The notes below the pieces were generated by a model. That model saw only the letters and a program-made list of their open reading frames with translations. It was not told where the DNA came from and searched no databases. The translations under genes and the position numbers were made by a program. Positions 24,003 to 35,000 of a stretch of DNA of 64,000 nucleotides are shown here, in pieces. Origin of the DNA: Branchiostoma belcheri (lineage: Eukaryota; Chordata; Leptocardii; Amphioxiformes; Branchiostomatidae); NCBI RefSeq assembly GCF_001625305.1, contig NW_017803910.1, positions 2,922,270 to 2,986,269 on the forward strand, written 5' to 3'. Position 1 is the stretch's first letter. Every line of letters starts with the position of its first letter.

Positions 24003-25658
24003 CTACACCTCAATACTACGACTAATAACGAACCCGTTCTCGTACTTGGTGAAGTAATTTGGCGGCGGGATCATGTGCTCGTGCGCCTGCTGTGAGATGG
24101 TGGGCAGGCTGATGCCGGTGTTGAGGTCCGTGTCTCGCGAGTGGGACGCTTGCGGGGAGTGGTGGTGACCTCCCCCGGGCCCCCTCCTCTTTTTAATCCG
24201 ACATCGCGCGCAGCAGTAGCCCAGTCCCGAGAAAATGAGCACAAGAAACAGACTCCCTATGCAGACGGCGAGAGCGATGTACGCCGTGTAATCTGGCTTC
24301 TTTTCTGCTAAAGTTTCAAACACGACGCACTCTTCCAGCGTCGGCTCTATCTTCTGGCTCATGCAGACTATATATTCTGTTGATGGAGTGAATTCTTGAA
24401 AGGTGTAATTCCTGACCCCGACTTTGAGCAGAAATGTGTATCCGGGAGATAGTTTATCGGACCTGACGCGGTAATACACTCGCAGAGGGCCGGCGTTGTT
24501 GTAGCTCGTATTCGACGTTACGAGGATATTGGCTCCGTAGGGTGACACGTTTTCGGCTCGAACCGAAATTGGTTGGATCTTTTGGTCTTTCAGGCTGTTT
24601 CCGTTCTGGGGTACTGTTGGGGGTTGGAGTGTGGAGGACGGGAGCGCCTGCGGGGCGTCTGCGCTCGTCATTGTCTGTACCTTCACTACCACATGCGCTA
24701 CGGAGGAGCCTCCAGGCGTTGACGCTACACACGTATACGTCCCTTTGTCCTCTATGGAAACACGGTTGAGCAGTAGAACGCCAGCCCCGAGAGAGCGTAT
24801 TCGTCCCTTAGACGTCCCAATGACTTGCCTGTCGGGGGAAACCCAACTTATTGAAGGTTTCGGTTCCCCGAGGGCGATGCATTGAGCCGCCGTTGTGTAT
24901 CTTTCTAGGACAATGATTTCTCTGGGGTAAACGAAAATTGGTGGAGGCTGACAGGTGAAATTTACCTCAACTAGTCGCCTTCCTTTGAGATGCGGTGGCC
25001 AAGCGCACTCGATTTGTTTCGCTTTCGGCACTTTCTCCATGTTGGCCAGTACCCAGGTTTTTAACCACCGCATGCCGCAGCTACAGTTCAGGGGATTATT
25101 GTGGAGCGTCAGACGAGTAAGCGAGGGCAAGCCTCGGAAAAAATCCGTCGGGAAAGTCGAAAACTGATTGTCCTCAAGACTTAACCTTTGGAGGTTTCGT
25201 AACGTCTTTAACGCATTGGGTGGAACGGAGGATAGTTGGTTGTTGTTCAGACTTAGCTGGGTTAGTTCGACCTTGTCTTTGATTGCGCCCCACGGAAAGT
25301 CACGAAGGTGGTTCTCACTGAGCACAAGAAATGTGAGTTCCGGGAGTTTCTGTAATGCGTTATACGGCAGGTTGCTAATGGCGTTTCCTTGCAAGTGGAG
25401 GAGTTCAAGGTTAGTCAGGTTGGAGAAAGCGTCCTCCGGTATTCTTCTAATGTTGTTCCAGGTCACTTCCAGCTTCGTGGTCTCCCTAGGCAAGTTCCTG
25501 GGAATGGTGCTCAACTGGCGGGCGTTACACAAGACATGATGGTCCTCCTCTATACAGTTACACTCCTTCGGGCACGTCATGGCAGCCTCTGCTGATGTAT
25601 CCAGCAGCTCCGCAAATATCAATAGAACTAAGCAGGCCATGATGGTTGGCCTTAACAT
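24003..25658 (-). CDS. LRR-Ig-FN3 single-pass membrane receptor (LRIT/LRFN-like)
   Basis: Type I cell-surface adhesion/signalling protein, intronless in its coding part, 551 residues from this start. Residues 1-26 are a signal peptide (hydrophobic ACLVLLIFAELL, cleavage near AEA-A). The LRRNT cysteines are C29, C33, C35 and C44. Six leucine-rich repeats of about 24 residues (60-190) follow LxxLxLxxNxLxxLPxxAF. The LRRCT is NPLNCSC...C218...C236. The Ig I-set domain (240-328) has C260, W272 and DKGTYTC (C310). A fibronectin III-like domain (361-450) has TPSTEYIVC with C432 and C444, as in LRIT/LRFN/FLRT-type proteins. The transmembrane helix is 458-481, followed by CCxxC and RIKKRR. The 70-residue tail ends IEV, a possible class II PDZ ligand. 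N-glycosylation sites include N233, N383 and N417. The frame stays open upstream to an ATG at 25718 (20 more residues). I preferred the Met at 25658 because it gives a standard signal peptide and has A at -3. Orthology within the large LRR-Ig superfamily is not resolvable by eye, so no symbol is given. Confidence 0.94.
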   Translation of the reverse strand: MLRPTIMACLVLLIFAELLDTSAEAAMTCPKECNCIEEDHHVLCNARQLSTIPRNLPRETTKLEVTWNNIRRIPEDAFSNLTNLELLHLQGNAISNLPYNALQKLPELTFLVLSENHLRDFPWGAIKDKVELTQLSLNNNQLSSVPPNALKTLRNLQRLSLEDNQFSTFPTDFFRGLPSLTRLTLHNNPLNCSCGMRWLKTWVLANMEKVPKAKQIECAWPPHLKGRRLVEVNFTCQPPPIFVYPREIIVLERYTTAAQCIALGEPKPSISWVSPDRQVIGTSKGRIRSLGAGVLLLNRVSIEDKGTYTCVASTPGGSSVAHVVVKVQTMTSADAPQALPSSTLQPPTVPQNGNSLKDQKIQPISVRAENVSPYGANILVTSNTSYNNAGPLRVYYRVRSDKLSPGYTFLLKVGVRNYTFQEFTPSTEYIVCMSQKIEPTLEECVVFETLAEKKPDYTAYIALAVCIGSLFLVLIFSGLGYCCARCRIKKRRGPGGGHHHSPQASHSRDTDLNTGISLPTISQQAHEHMIPPPNYFTKYENGFVISRSIEV

Positions 25659-25802
25659 CGTGAAACTCGGCGACGCGAACACACCACGGTAGAAGGCGAC
25701 GCCCATTGGCGCGAACATTTCTCCATCATCCCGTCCTCTCTTTGCGAGAGGGCTGGTTCACAATTCAAACGGCATAACGAATAGTATGCTAGGGGTGCTT
25801 AC

Positions 25803-26000
25803 CGTTGAAGAATAGCGGCGTGGTCCTCGTGGCTCTGTGTCCCTACTTCGCTGGCTGACGGCAAATTTGTCAGAGCGCGGGCTCCCCGTCCGTAGGGCAG
25901 CTTACACGCAGCCGGGGATGACAGGAACTAAGGAAAGACATACTGCATGGTCGCCACGTCGCGCTGTCGTCACCGTAACGCTTGTAGTGATCACAGCACA
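25803..26000 (-). promoter_or_regulatory. CpG-rich promoter and 5' UTR exon of the receptor gene
   Basis: This 200-bp block is far richer in CpG than its surroundings and lies directly upstream of the receptor gene on the same strand. It ends at TTCAACG|GTAAGC, a strong splice donor with the intron beginning at 25802. That suggests a non-coding first exon spliced to an acceptor shortly before the start codon: either CGCCGAG|TTTCACGATG (intron about 134 bp) or GTGAACCAG|CCC (about 50 bp, rather short). No TATA box is evident. The transcription start is unknown. Confidence 0.4.
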
Positions 26001-27784
26001 CCCATCTGTGAGGGAACGTAAGCCGCCAACTCCGGAAGGTATGTTACGAGCAGCTTACTTCAGCCCGTCTAATGTCTAAGCCCTACCTCCTGGCGGCCAG
26101 GATTCAAATCACACTCCCACATTGGGCGCGTCTAATCCGGACAATGGTACTCCTTCTCGGGCTGACCCCATTTATTAACGGATCCGCTGACTCGGTGATC
26201 TTCCACTTAGCGCAATTGCACTCAGAGCACGGAGTAGCGAAGTAAAGAAAAACAAAACAAGCAAACAAAACTGACAGACTCCCCGGAAAAAAAGCTGCAC
26301 ATCCGACGGAGACAAAGGCAGCCGGAAAAGCACCTCGGAGACAATGTCTGCTCTCCTGTCGACACGTCTCAGGATGAATAACACTCTCTGGCAACTGTGT
26401 GATGGGGACTATTTTGTGCAGCCAGCTGGCAGAATCGATCCACGGTAGCTCATTAGCTTGTGAGGCCACGTAGTGGGGCCCGGCCAGACGCAGGTCTATT
26501 TATCGGAGAAGGCGGTATTTAATGGCACAGCCGTCCAGGTGGCTCTGGGAAGGTCCACTCCTCTATCATAACTAGGCCGGCGAAAATTGGACGGGATTTT
26601 GCCTCTCGTAAGTTGGTTGTGTGCCTGCGCCGTCCCACTGCTTTGTTCTGATCTTTTCATTCTATCGATGAGCGCGGAGGATGTTAGGACTCGGGACTGA
26701 TCATTTGTCAGGAAGTTCGGTGATGAAACCATGAAACTGGTTTACATTTACTCATTCAACCAGCATAATCTGGCGTATGACTGAATAACGAGTACCCAGT
26801 GGGCAGGGGAAAGACATTTTATTCCTTTCGATACTTTTGCTATTGTATGTAATATTCGTGTAAAGTAGGAAGTGTTGTAATATGTATTGTTCTTAAAGAC
26901 ATGAGTTATCATTTGATAACTATAGAAATGAGGAAATAAGTACAAAAATTAAGAAAGTCTTTTATTCTATTGAGAGATTAACAACATAGCCAACTTCATT
27001 AGACAAAAACAGTGGTTTCATTAGAATAGAAAGGCATGGACAAGGTACATTTGACTGGCATATTGTTAAACCAAGCAGATATACCAAACCACAACGCAGC
27101 ATGTGATGTCATTGTCTTGAGCTCATTCTTTGGAAGAGTTAAAAACGATCCTGACAACCATACATTCATTACATTAGCCTAATCATGCACCTCATTGACG
27201 GAGGCTATATATTAGCCTACTGTTATTTTGAATACTGTCGTTGAATAATTTGCAAATGCCTCTACTTTGTATTCCGTTCTGCTTCGGAAAACCATACAAC
27301 AAGGCAATTCGTCGTCAGGACCGGGAGAGTAACAACCGAAGCGTTTGATACGTGCCTGGGTTTCCATGTATCTTGGCTGCTGACAATACAATTATACAGT
27401 TCATTTCTCGCATCAACAAATGCTTCTTCTTCTTCATTAAGCGACTGGCGATTCATCACTGCATGGTGACAGGGAGTGATTAGGTTTAATAAGGGTTCCA
27501 ACGTGTCATTAACAGGTTACCATGTCGGCGACATTCAAATAATGATGAAACAGGCCATTCCTTCATTCGTTTTAATTTCGACATCCTATTACAGATGGTA
27601 TCTGGTAATTGTGACCCCCGTTTTACCTAGTTTATTGCTTTAGTGGGAGTTAAGAAATGAAATATAGGATTTGTTTGCATTGCAGACCCTGATTGAAGGT
27701 GTTAGTTCTTTTATTACAAGTTGCGTAAGATCAGACTTTAAATGTGGTTCCACTCACACTGGGATGGGTCCCTGCTCTTACTAA
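26001..27784. other. Upstream flank of the receptor gene, no second gene seen
   Basis: A 121-codon minus-strand frame (26104-26469) lies upstream of the receptor in the same orientation but shows no domain or splice continuity with it. The remainder is AT-rich and featureless. GC-richer segments at 26.1-26.7 kb may hold regulatory sequence. Confidence 0.5.
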
Positions 27785-27935
27785 TAGGTGTGCTGGGTTC
27801 TTTATCTTGTTGGATATGTTTTTCTCTTCCAATGTGGGGCGTCCTATTAGGGTACAATCCAAGAGGATGTACTCAACAGAAGTTATGTACTTATCTTCAC
27901 CTTAATCGTGTGATGAAATGCTTGTTTCCCAGCGC
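27785..27935 (+). repeat. Possible decayed interspersed repeat
   Basis: GTGTGCTGGGTTCTTT followed by GGGGCGTCCTATTAGGGTACAATCC resembles, from memory, a common invertebrate repeat motif ('GTGCTGGGTTCTTTTACGTGC...ACGTCC...CCGAAGGA'). The match is loose and no second copy is present in this window, so this is weakly supported. Confidence 0.2.
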
Positions 27936-28838
27936 CACAACTTCGGGGCCTGTTGTATAAACATTAAGTGAAGAAACCAGAACATTTGTGATGAAATTAT
28001 AATGACTAATGGTGTACTTTTAGGAAACGGGACAAAAAAATTTCTACCACTTATAATCTACGGTGACCGTCTTTTCTGTGGCACTGGCTTTCATTACAGC
28101 TCACAAGCAAAAGTCTCATAAAGATTCAGGACAATACTACTTACCCCGGAAAGAGGAGGAGGGATCGAAGCAGCCGAGTGCTTCAAAATAAGCTCTTCAA
28201 ATGAAGGGGCAATTGGATGAGTCTTTGAAGTCGTTGAACGTCTCCATTGCCTCATATGCCAGTCTCTTTGAGGTTACCTCAATAGATTTGGCGGGTTTCT
28301 ACGTTTGATAATGGCGACACATGAGAATGCGTACATTGCTGCAATTTGGACAATAATTTCTGCCGGTAATATGTTATATTGTAAATGCACCTGGTTCTAA
28401 CGGAGATTGATGAAGCAGCTTGATTAAATCTATATTTTCGTCAAATTGTGTGCCAAATTGTACTTACTTCAGTGGCACATGTTCAGCAAGCTATAGATCT
28501 GTCCTCCATTCTTTCGTTTAGAAATTGATGTTGTAATTTGACAACACTGAGATATGGGTGAATTATTGCCTGCTATGTGGCCTTAACTGCACCCTCGGGT
28601 CATTAAAACTGGGTTAACGTGAGCTGATATCTTTCTATAACCTACTTTGAAATGAAGACATCATATCAAAGGCACATCTTCGCGTTCTTCGTAAGAGAAT
28701 TATCTCCTCTTTGTCTTCATCAAACCTCTAGTTAGTGCGGCGTCTCGGATATTAAGTACGGTATGAGTCATCGTGATCGTACTCCAGAGTGCTAAATATT
28801 GCTAAACTGTGCGCGAAAATAGCGTGAAAGTTTTCATC
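27936..28838. other. Gene-free interval
   Basis: Nothing recognisable. AT-rich with scattered short open frames. Confidence 0.5.
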
Positions 28839-29003
28839 TGAGTTGGTAAATTATATACTGAAAATTAAACTTTTCTCCAACTCAAAAAAGAATTTGACTC
28901 AACCTTTTTTTCGAACGAATCTCTCGGTCTTCGTCAGCTACCTGACCCAAGTGCTGTAGACTCAAGATTTTTTCGCACGTGTGACGTCAGCACTGGGTCA
29001 AAG
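28839..29003 (-). repeat. Retroelement-3'-end-like segment with nested inverted repeats and E-box/CRE
   Basis: On the minus strand, 28937-28899 contains the GACGAAGACCGAGAG...TCGTTCGAAA type of motif often seen at the 3' end of invertebrate retroelements. Two inverted repeats bracket it: TGAGTTGG (28839-28846) with CCAACTCA (28877-28884), and CCTGACCCAAGTGCTG (28941-28956) with CAGCACTGGGTCAAAG (28988-29003; one indel and one mismatch). The loop of the second ends in CACGTG (28976-28981) directly joined to a perfect CRE, TGACGTCA (28982-28989), which runs two bases into the right arm. Element-derived regulatory DNA is a reasonable reading. The host element is unidentified. Confidence 0.35.
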
Positions 29004-32000
29004 TTCGTCAGAAGTCGGTGCCATCCCCCGTCGCGGTTGAGTGAAGGTTTGTGTGCCCTGATGAGAGCTTGTCAGTAAACACAGGATTCAGGAATAAAAT
29101 GTTGTTGATATTATTATAAGGAATACAGTAAAGCTGCGGGTAAACAACTGTATATTAATCTATATATGATTTTGATATTCAAGGTTTATGTAATGTACTT
29201 CGTCTCTATAACTGTTCACTTTCAACAATCAGCCAAATACATAAAAATAATTGGGAAAAATAGAGTAAACAACACATCAGCATACGTGACTGTACTACTG
29301 AGGTTTCAGTGTCGTTTGGACGTAATGGATAGGCCGAGATTTGCATGAAACCCTTCACAATGCGTCAAGACGTGCTAAGCAAAGTCGAATCTTTTATATT
29401 AATATTTGCATGTGCGCTGATCACATTATATAATAATAGTCTAACATGTCATTCACTGTAAACCATATGTATAATAATGTACATTTGTTAATGAAGCCAT
29501 CTTAACGAGCTCATTAATTTGATCATCAAAGAGCAGCATTGAGAAACGGTGGTAATAGTATGTCATCTACTCCTTTATCTATGTTGAAGTAACCAGAAGT
29601 TAATATACATAATGCTATCAAATAGCTTAAGGGGGGATTTTTATTCTCAATAGAAAGACCGATGCATGGTGGATTAAGTCATTTGAAAACAAAACATTAA
29701 GAATGTCATACAAGTTCTTGATGACCTGGTACGACCTACCTACGACCAGTATACGTTTGTTGGCTAAGTTGCGTCAAAATATCATCGTATCCAGGGTAAC
29801 TGTTGATCTGCAACGTATCTTAGCCGTATTCCAATTTCTCGATTCCACGAATACTCCTTAGGATGACTTTTTTACCACCATTGATGGTGTTCCTTGACTT
29901 TGGACAGCTTGTTGTCCATAACAAGTTGCACAATCCGACCCTTACTTCCCTTACAATCGATTCCAATTGCTAAATCCTCTACCCCAGGAGAGGTGTGCAT
30001 TTAGCAGAAGTAGTTTCAAAGCACGCGTCTATAACTACTCACTAATAGCCTATCAGTCAAAGCCTACTTCAAAGGTATTACAGTCCCTTTTAGCTAGCAG
30101 CTCTTAGTTACTCTTTAGAATGCTGGCTTTTGGTTCGGAATTCTTGTCCTTAATAAACTGCAACTGTTTAGCGGTGCATGAAGGGAATGCCTCGTTTTAT
30201 CGAATTTCCAGGAAAAATATGCTTTATTTAAGTCTTCGAGAATCACACTGTCAGGGAAGTAGCAACAGTTAGCAAAGTCGTTTGCATTGATGCTTTAGAT
30301 AACTCTCTGGATCCGCAGACTCGATGACCGAAAGCCTAATCCTTTGACATAATTCTAATCCAGGACCATAATATGCATAAGACAAGCTTTCAAGGTTAGG
30401 CAAAAGTCTTACATTTCTTACTCCCTTGAGCGTGTACTATTCAAACTGCTCATAGCAGGTGAAAATGTTGAAATCCGTTGACTCGCAGAGACAGCAGGAA
30501 ACTTTCTTGCTACTAGTATTATGCATCTTGCTCGGGAATTAGAACTGCTGAAGATTTATGCCTTCCTGCCTGGAAATTTGTTAAAGTTGTACACAGTGTG
30601 TTGAAAGTATGCCAGGATAGGCATTTATTCAATTACAGAATGTTGAATAAATGCATAGAAGCCATGAATAAGGAACTACAGAACAGTAACCACCCAATAC
30701 ATTACAAGTCATTTGTTCCCAGCTGGTTCTCAGCTTGCTTCTGAATGATATTCGCATAGCAACGTTTGTAATCAATATGGCATGTAATTGCATTCTTTGT
30801 CGCAATTTTCTTCTTGTGCAACAGTCAATGGGGCTACATCAGGTGTGGGATTTAAATCAACTTACTCATCATTGGATGCCTCTTTTCGTATTAAAAATAT
30901 AGTTTGTTTCCATGGGGAATTGATCACGATTCCGTGTACTCTTGAACTTGCAACCAAATATTCGACAGGTTGCTCATAGACAAAGAAGAAATATTTTGTT
31001 GTGTTTTGTTGTCTTTTAAACCATACATTTTGCATCCTGCGTCATAGTCGAATTATAAAAAAATCATTTTGGTGACTAAGCGATGGCTGTCGTACAGAAA
31101 GAGGGCCTTACTGGTGAGCAGACCAAGCCAGTCCACGTGTTGCATCAATTCTTCACCTTAATCGATTTTAACACCAAGGCCATCTGTCCTCAGATACCCC
31201 AAAATACGGGTAGGACCATAGATTTTATACCCAATCGCCCTTTTAACCTAGAGGATGCCATGAAAGCTTCCAGTCGTCAAACACCTGTAAGCAGACACAT
31301 TCCCTCAACACTTGGCATGGCGCTCTTAGAATGATTGTTCTAAAGTATGGCTATTATTTTCGAAAACACATGGAAGTGTACATGTAGTGTTCGTATAAGA
31401 GTAAATCGGTGTTATTTGTGCTTAAGAGCAAGGAAAATTGGTAGTCAAACCACAGGGTATCTTTTATGGTAGAAACGCCAAACTAGCTTCCATATACTGT
31501 CAAGGCTGTACCTGCACCATTAGTATACAATACGGATAGTTCATTAGCTCCCTTGAAAGGTTTGGCTCGTGGAGGTGTTCATTAAACCTGCCAGGCAGAT
31601 CGAGGAGTCATCCTCCCTTTGTGCTAAACAGTGGTGCGACAGACAACCTCCTTTACAAGGTGAAGCCTTTGTGCAGTCTTCTGTTGGGTGATAAAACTTC
31701 CAATTTTGGAGTAACGTTTTATTAAGGCAAACATTTACCATGAGCAAGATGTTCAATCAGCATCTGTTGAACAATCGGGTGCAATAGTTATTATGATGAG
31801 GAGCCAATGGTCACATGATAAATATTTATCAGGACAGATCTTATGGTTTCATTTAAAAACGTCTAAAATCAAAAGGATGCAATAAGATAAAAGAATTGCT
31901 CTCAACTTCTAGTTCATTACGTATTTATTAGCTGTCTTTACTGATTCACTATGTGTAGTGAAGTGTAATATGAAATAGTAGGCTATCATAGAATCTATTT

Positions 32001-35000
32001 GCGTAAAACTAGTAACTGAAACTAGCTAATTTATTTCTGGTGGTTCACGTGGATCGACCTATATTTACAGTGAAGAAATTTGCATGATCAAACATTGTGG
32101 TACGGCCACATTCGTCGTACGGTTTTGACGTAGGATTTTTAAGTAGGCTGTGACAAAATGTCCCCAGTTTGTGATCGTCGTGCGACGAATGCAACCAAAA
32201 AACCTTACAGACACCTCTTCCACAGCCTTGAAGTGGCGGTACCGAAACTGGACAACTGTTATCCTTGTCATTTTGCCCTTGTACCAAGGTTGTTGTTTTG
32301 AACCACTCCGATAAAGAGAACCGTTTCAGCGCAGTTTGACAGCTGGTACATGTACAGAGCTCCAGAGAGGGTCAGGCCAGGTGACCGCACAAACCCATGC
32401 AGTTTTTTGTCCATCCGTCTCCGTCTGGATGTGTTTGATCACTCGCTGCACCATCTATCACCTGTAACTTGCACATCCATTATCATTGTTGCCGCTCACA
32501 CATGTTCTGTTAGCTTTTACACCTTTCTCGGACGATTGATGATGCATAGGAGACATTTTCGTTGACGAGTTCCCCTGTAATAAGTTCCTCTGTGAAAGTT
32601 CCATCGTACTTTTCTTTTGGAAGACAAGTTCGTTAAAGGGTATCCCACGGGTTCGCAGTGGAGATCACGTCTTCTTTGATTTTGTCAGAGACTCTCCACA
32701 TTGTCTAGTCACCGTCGCATCCAACTTATTTATGTCGTTTCATTTAACGACAACTGTGCCTTGTACTTCCCTGTCCTAATAACCGTATAAAACGACAACG
32801 AAAAAGGACGTGTACGTACCAACCGATGCCGAATTTCAACAATAAAATTGCCAGTAAGCCAGAGAAAATCAAAATTTTACGGCGCAGACGTCACGTCGCC
32901 ACCAGGGCGTCTGCATTCTTCCATTACGCGACATTCTTTTATGCGAGGATATTCATGATTATGGTCGAGCCGGACTTGTGATCTTCAATATTTCTGTGGT
33001 AAAGGGTTGGAGCGACGTTTTAAAATCTCGTTAGCCCATGGCAGGACGGCATAGAACCGTGTTCAACGTGAGTGCCGTAGATTGTTTTAGCGACAAGGGG
33101 TCACGTCTTCCGTATTAACACCGGCGCCCTCGCCTTGAATATGGAACATGGAGATGGTGGTACACACGTCTAAGTAGCATCAGGTGGTAGATGGAAGTGT
33201 GAGGTCGTCTGTAGCAGAAATACTCACCTAAAAGAATAAGAAAAAACATGCTGTCCATTACCCTCTTGTCAATATGGACTTGCGTTGTCTTTAGTGCATA
33301 TTCATGGCATACAAAACCAAAGAATCTTACTGAAAATCAAAACTTTATGTCGATTGCAGACTTTTATGTACAAAATGCTAAATGACCGTCTTCTAACCAT
33401 GAGATACATGGCGCTATCACACCATCGTACAATGATACAATGACATTTAATCTTGCACATAAGGTCTTTGATTTGCCCTTCAAAGAATTGATTTCAGGAT
33501 CATGTGTGAAGCCATCGAGTATTATGTTTTCATTTATTCCCATCGAAACTGTCAAAGGCTGGGTGGATGTATGTAAGTCATTTTAGGAGGCTTCAATACA
33601 TATCAACATAAACTGCCAAGTTTATAGTTATATCATAAATAGAGATACTTAAATCACAAACTTTTCTACTGTCAATGTTATATCCGATCGAGACGCTCAA
33701 CCAGTACACTATCTAGTCTATAACTAGTGCACTATCCAGTCTGTACATCTTCTAGAAAAGATATGCCTAACATCTACGTAAGCTATGCTTAACGTCTGAC
33801 TGCAAAATACGTCGCAGTCTGCTGGAAATCTACGAAAACCGTATACATTGACCTGCAGCTTCGCAATCGCACTCTCAATACGTACTTAGAGCCTTAGAGG
33901 TCATTGGCGATCATGTCCATTTGCACTTATGTGGCTCAAAAATATTGATGGGGTCAAAAATCATAATGGTAAGATGACCTTGTATATCCGTAGAAAGTAA
34001 TAAACATACCTGCCAGACCTTTGGTCGCTAACGCTATCCCAAAGGTACGGCAAAAACTGCAGAGTAATATTTCAGCCGTAGGCGTTTGAACTATGTGCGG
34101 ATAAACATAAATGACCTAAATCTAAATGAATGTACCTAAACGGAAGGCGTTCTGTGGGGAAATGGGTTGATGCCATATCTTTAGCATTTTGGTATCGAAG
34201 TGATTTAATGGTGACTTCTAGCTCTACTTCAGTCTGTTCTCATACCATCTCTGCAAACTTCCTAATAATAATTTTACAGAAGTTAGGACGTACCTTATAA
34301 AACCAGAGTGGAAAAGAAGGTCACAGTCAGATTCATGACCATATGTAGAATCATTTCACGTTTAACTGGAACTGCTAAAGCTTTTTGTTGAGAAAGACAG
34401 CAGCACAATTATAGAGATAAGATATAAAAGTCTAGAGAAACCGTCGTTTTTATAGAAACTATTCATAAAGCTGTTTTATAACTCCCCTTTAGAAATCTTA
34501 GAAGACTCTAAAACTTTCTTCGTCATTCTATGGATAATGTTAAATCAGATAAATAGAAAACACTTTATTTCCTGTCTTCAGGACGTCTAAAGTTGAGGCA
34601 AAACGTTTCCCAGGGGGAAACATAGTTTACGAGGAAGATTCCAAGTAAGCCATTAAAACGGCATTACAAATGATATCAACATTTAATATGGCCGACATTT
34701 ATGCCCAATTATATGTGGAAACGAGTGGGGTAGAATGATAAGAAAAAAATTGACAATTGAGCTTATACCATAAATATGCACTGAATTCTGAATTTGGGTA
34801 ATATCATGTTGCCTGAAATGTTTCAAGTTCATATGGAAAGAAGACTTTGTTTCAAATGGCGTTCTTTGCATATATAGGACATTTGGCAGATCATTTCTGT
34901 ATTTAATTTAGTTCATTCCTTGACCTTTTTATGGTATAACGCAGGATATTTGCGCATACTTCCGTTGAAACAATGCTATTGATCCTGGCAAGTCTAGACG

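Noticed and set aside
24454-25595. Open frames on both strands inside the receptor gene (for example plus 25168-25539 and minus 24454-24732)
   Set aside because: They are shadows of the GC-rich coding sequence of the LRR-Ig-FN3 protein in other frames and have no domains.
26104-26469. 121-codon minus-strand frame upstream of the receptor
   Set aside because: It cannot be joined to the receptor by convincing splice sites and has no domain; the sequence is more likely upstream regulatory DNA.
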